From Cladosporium sp. IMV 00045 (taxonomy: Eukaryota > Ascomycota > Dothideomycetes > Cladosporiales > Cladosporiaceae): a stretch of 28,060 nt of DNA. Of the stretch, positions 27,000-28,060 are shown piece after piece. Position 1 is the stretch's first letter, and each line of letters opens with the position of its first letter. The position numbers and the translations under genes are program-made. The notes under the pieces were generated by a model. The model ran no database searches. It had not been told where the DNA came from and worked only from the letters and a program-made list of their open reading frames with translations. Location of the stretch: positions 1 through 28,060 of the forward strand of contig MSJI02000229.1 of the NCBI GenBank assembly GCA_001931905.2. Direction: 5' to 3'.

Positions 27000-28060
27000 A
27001 TGGCAAACCACGACGCGTTCGACGACTTTGACGTCAACATGGCCGTGCGCTACGATCCAGACATCGACGACGACGCCTGGCAGCATGGCACAGATGCCAT
27101 CGACAACTACTTCCGCGACGATGCGCCTTTCTGGACCGATGAGTTGCCTTCCCATGACGCTCAGCCACCTATCGCTCAGGGCGGTGAGATGATGTCGCAC
27201 GGCGATGCCACTAATCCTAGCAATTTGCCAGGTTTCAACAACGTGAGTACCACCCCAAATCCCCAGGTCGGGCAAGTCGGCGGTGGTAGTAGTGGCAACT
27301 ACGGTGATGGCAATATGCAGCAAAGCAACTACGGCGATGGCAGTGTCCAGCAAGTCAGCTACGGCGATGGCAATATGCATCAAGAGAACATCAGCGCGCA
27401 AGTCAACGCCGCTTCGCAAACTATCCCCCAAGCTACCTATGCTCAGCCCTTCGGACCCTCCACGCTGGTGGCGAACAGCAATTTCGAGCCCTTCTCGCTA
27501 CCGAAGGAGAATGTCCACAACGATCAAACCATGCATCCGCAGGAAGGTTACGCCTATGCGCAAGAAATGCCACATCAATACAGCCATCATGGTGAAAACA
27601 TGCTGGCTACAGCTCCGCCGCAACCAATGACCCATATCGACTACCCAGATATGCTCTCTCATCAAGCAGCCCAACCCTGTGGGCTCCCCGCTGCACCTCC
27701 CCTTGGCATGCAGGCCATTAGTCCAACGGTGCAGACCCCGTTGGGCGGCCAATATCCGTACAACCAAGCAAGACCGTACGACGATGTCGTGGGTAACGCC
27801 GGAACCCGCAATGCCATCGGGGGCCAAGGCTTTTTCCCACTCGATGATCCGACTGCACCGTTCCAAATTGGCAGTCAATACCCGTACAACCTGGGCGCAT
27901 CATACGGCAATCCGACGGCGGGAGGTCAAACTGGCATGCAGTACCCCTTCCCCAACGCTCCGCCCTCATCACCGGTTGACATGACAATGTACAACGCGCG
28001 CTCCTCGCAAACCACACTGGTAGATCCTCAGCTCGCTTCTACCCCATACCAGACTGGACG
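27000..28060 (+). CDS. Partial Asn/Gln/Pro-rich protein, runs off the window
   Basis: From ATG at 27000 the frame stays open to the last base (353 codons, no stop), far beyond chance. The N-terminus is acidic: AFDDFDVNMAVRYDPDIDDD, then WQHGTDAIDNYFRDDAPFW. It then becomes Gln/Asn/Gly/Pro/Tyr-rich. Three 10-residue tandem repeats of NYGDGNMQQ type lie at 27297-27386, and QYPYN recurs twice (about residues 246 and 294) with QYPFP later. This composition suits a disordered activation or scaffold region of a regulator, with any folded domain downstream of the window; that is inference. A GTGAGT at 27243 could be a donor, but read-through stays open. No family was recognised. Confidence 0.7.
   Translation, partial: MANHDAFDDFDVNMAVRYDPDIDDDAWQHGTDAIDNYFRDDAPFWTDELPSHDAQPPIAQGGEMMSHGDATNPSNLPGFNNVSTTPNPQVGQVGGGSSGNYGDGNMQQSNYGDGSVQQVSYGDGNMHQENISAQVNAASQTIPQATYAQPFGPSTLVANSNFEPFSLPKENVHNDQTMHPQEGYAYAQEMPHQYSHHGENMLATAPPQPMTHIDYPDMLSHQAAQPCGLPAAPPLGMQAISPTVQTPLGGQYPYNQARPYDDVVGNAGTRNAIGGQGFFPLDDPTAPFQIGSQYPYNLGASYGNPTAGGQTGMQYPFPNAPPSSPVDMTMYNARSSQTTLVDPQLASTPYQTG
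27297..27386 (+). repeat. Three in-frame 30-bp tandem repeats
   Basis: Units at 27297-27326, 27327-27356 and 27357-27386 encode (N/S)YGDG(N/S)(M/V)(Q/H)Q plus one variable residue. Copies differ by a few bases each. They lie in the low-complexity part of the partial gene and probably arose by slippage or unequal exchange. Confidence 0.9.

Overview
The window comes from a filamentous ascomycete (Pezizomycotina), most likely a Dothideomycete. The evidence is short introns of about 50-140 nt with GT(A/G)NGT donors and CTAAC/CTGAC branch points, roughly 50% GC with GC-rich coding DNA, a Ten1-type telomere protein, a fungal DHA1 transporter with the DWTGPDDPENPLNW leader, and a Fhl1-type FHA/forkhead factor. 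No bacterial, viral or intact transposon genes were seen. Species is not resolved.

Layout, left to right. 383-1501 (+) eIF3i. 2371-3267 (-) Snf7/Vps32 of ESCRT-III, tail to tail with eIF3i. 3837-4284 (+) Ten1 of the CST telomere complex. 4285-5905 has no confident gene. 5906-8427 (+) is a seven-exon MFS sugar transporter, one of whose introns is best read as a spliceosomal twin intron. 9127-14460 (-) is a single-exon 1777-residue Fhl1-like forkhead regulator with a long Q/P-rich repetitive tail. 15378-16222 (+) is a 2-oxoglutarate/Fe(II) oxygenase, only 61 bp from the end of a histidine phosphatase on the other strand (16284-17393). 17636-18259 (+) is the BCAS2/SPF27 (Cwf7) splicing factor. 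19010-20845 (+) is an unrecognised basic protein with three exact-length 31-residue repeats. 21108-21933 (-) is a two-exon gene with a likely mitochondrial presequence. 22340-24089 (-) is a four-exon DHA1 drug/polyamine-type MFS transporter.

The right-hand 4 kb is the accessory-looking part. From about 25080 to 26086 there is a strongly degenerate tandem array with a nearly invariant 88-bp period. It ends about 100 bp before a small three-exon gene (26190-26543) for a cysteine-rich membrane protein of 79 residues; no exon of it forms a long ORF, so it is easily missed. A partial Asn/Gln/Pro-rich protein (27000 to the window edge) closes the window.

Most genes are housekeeping and functionally independent: translation initiation, endosomal sorting, telomere capping, splicing and ribosomal-gene control. 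Nothing suggests a biosynthetic cluster. The least explained items are the twin intron, the 88-bp array, the hidden cysteine-rich gene and the 31-residue-repeat protein. Gene models were built by hand from splice sites and frame continuity; exon coordinates are given in each entry.
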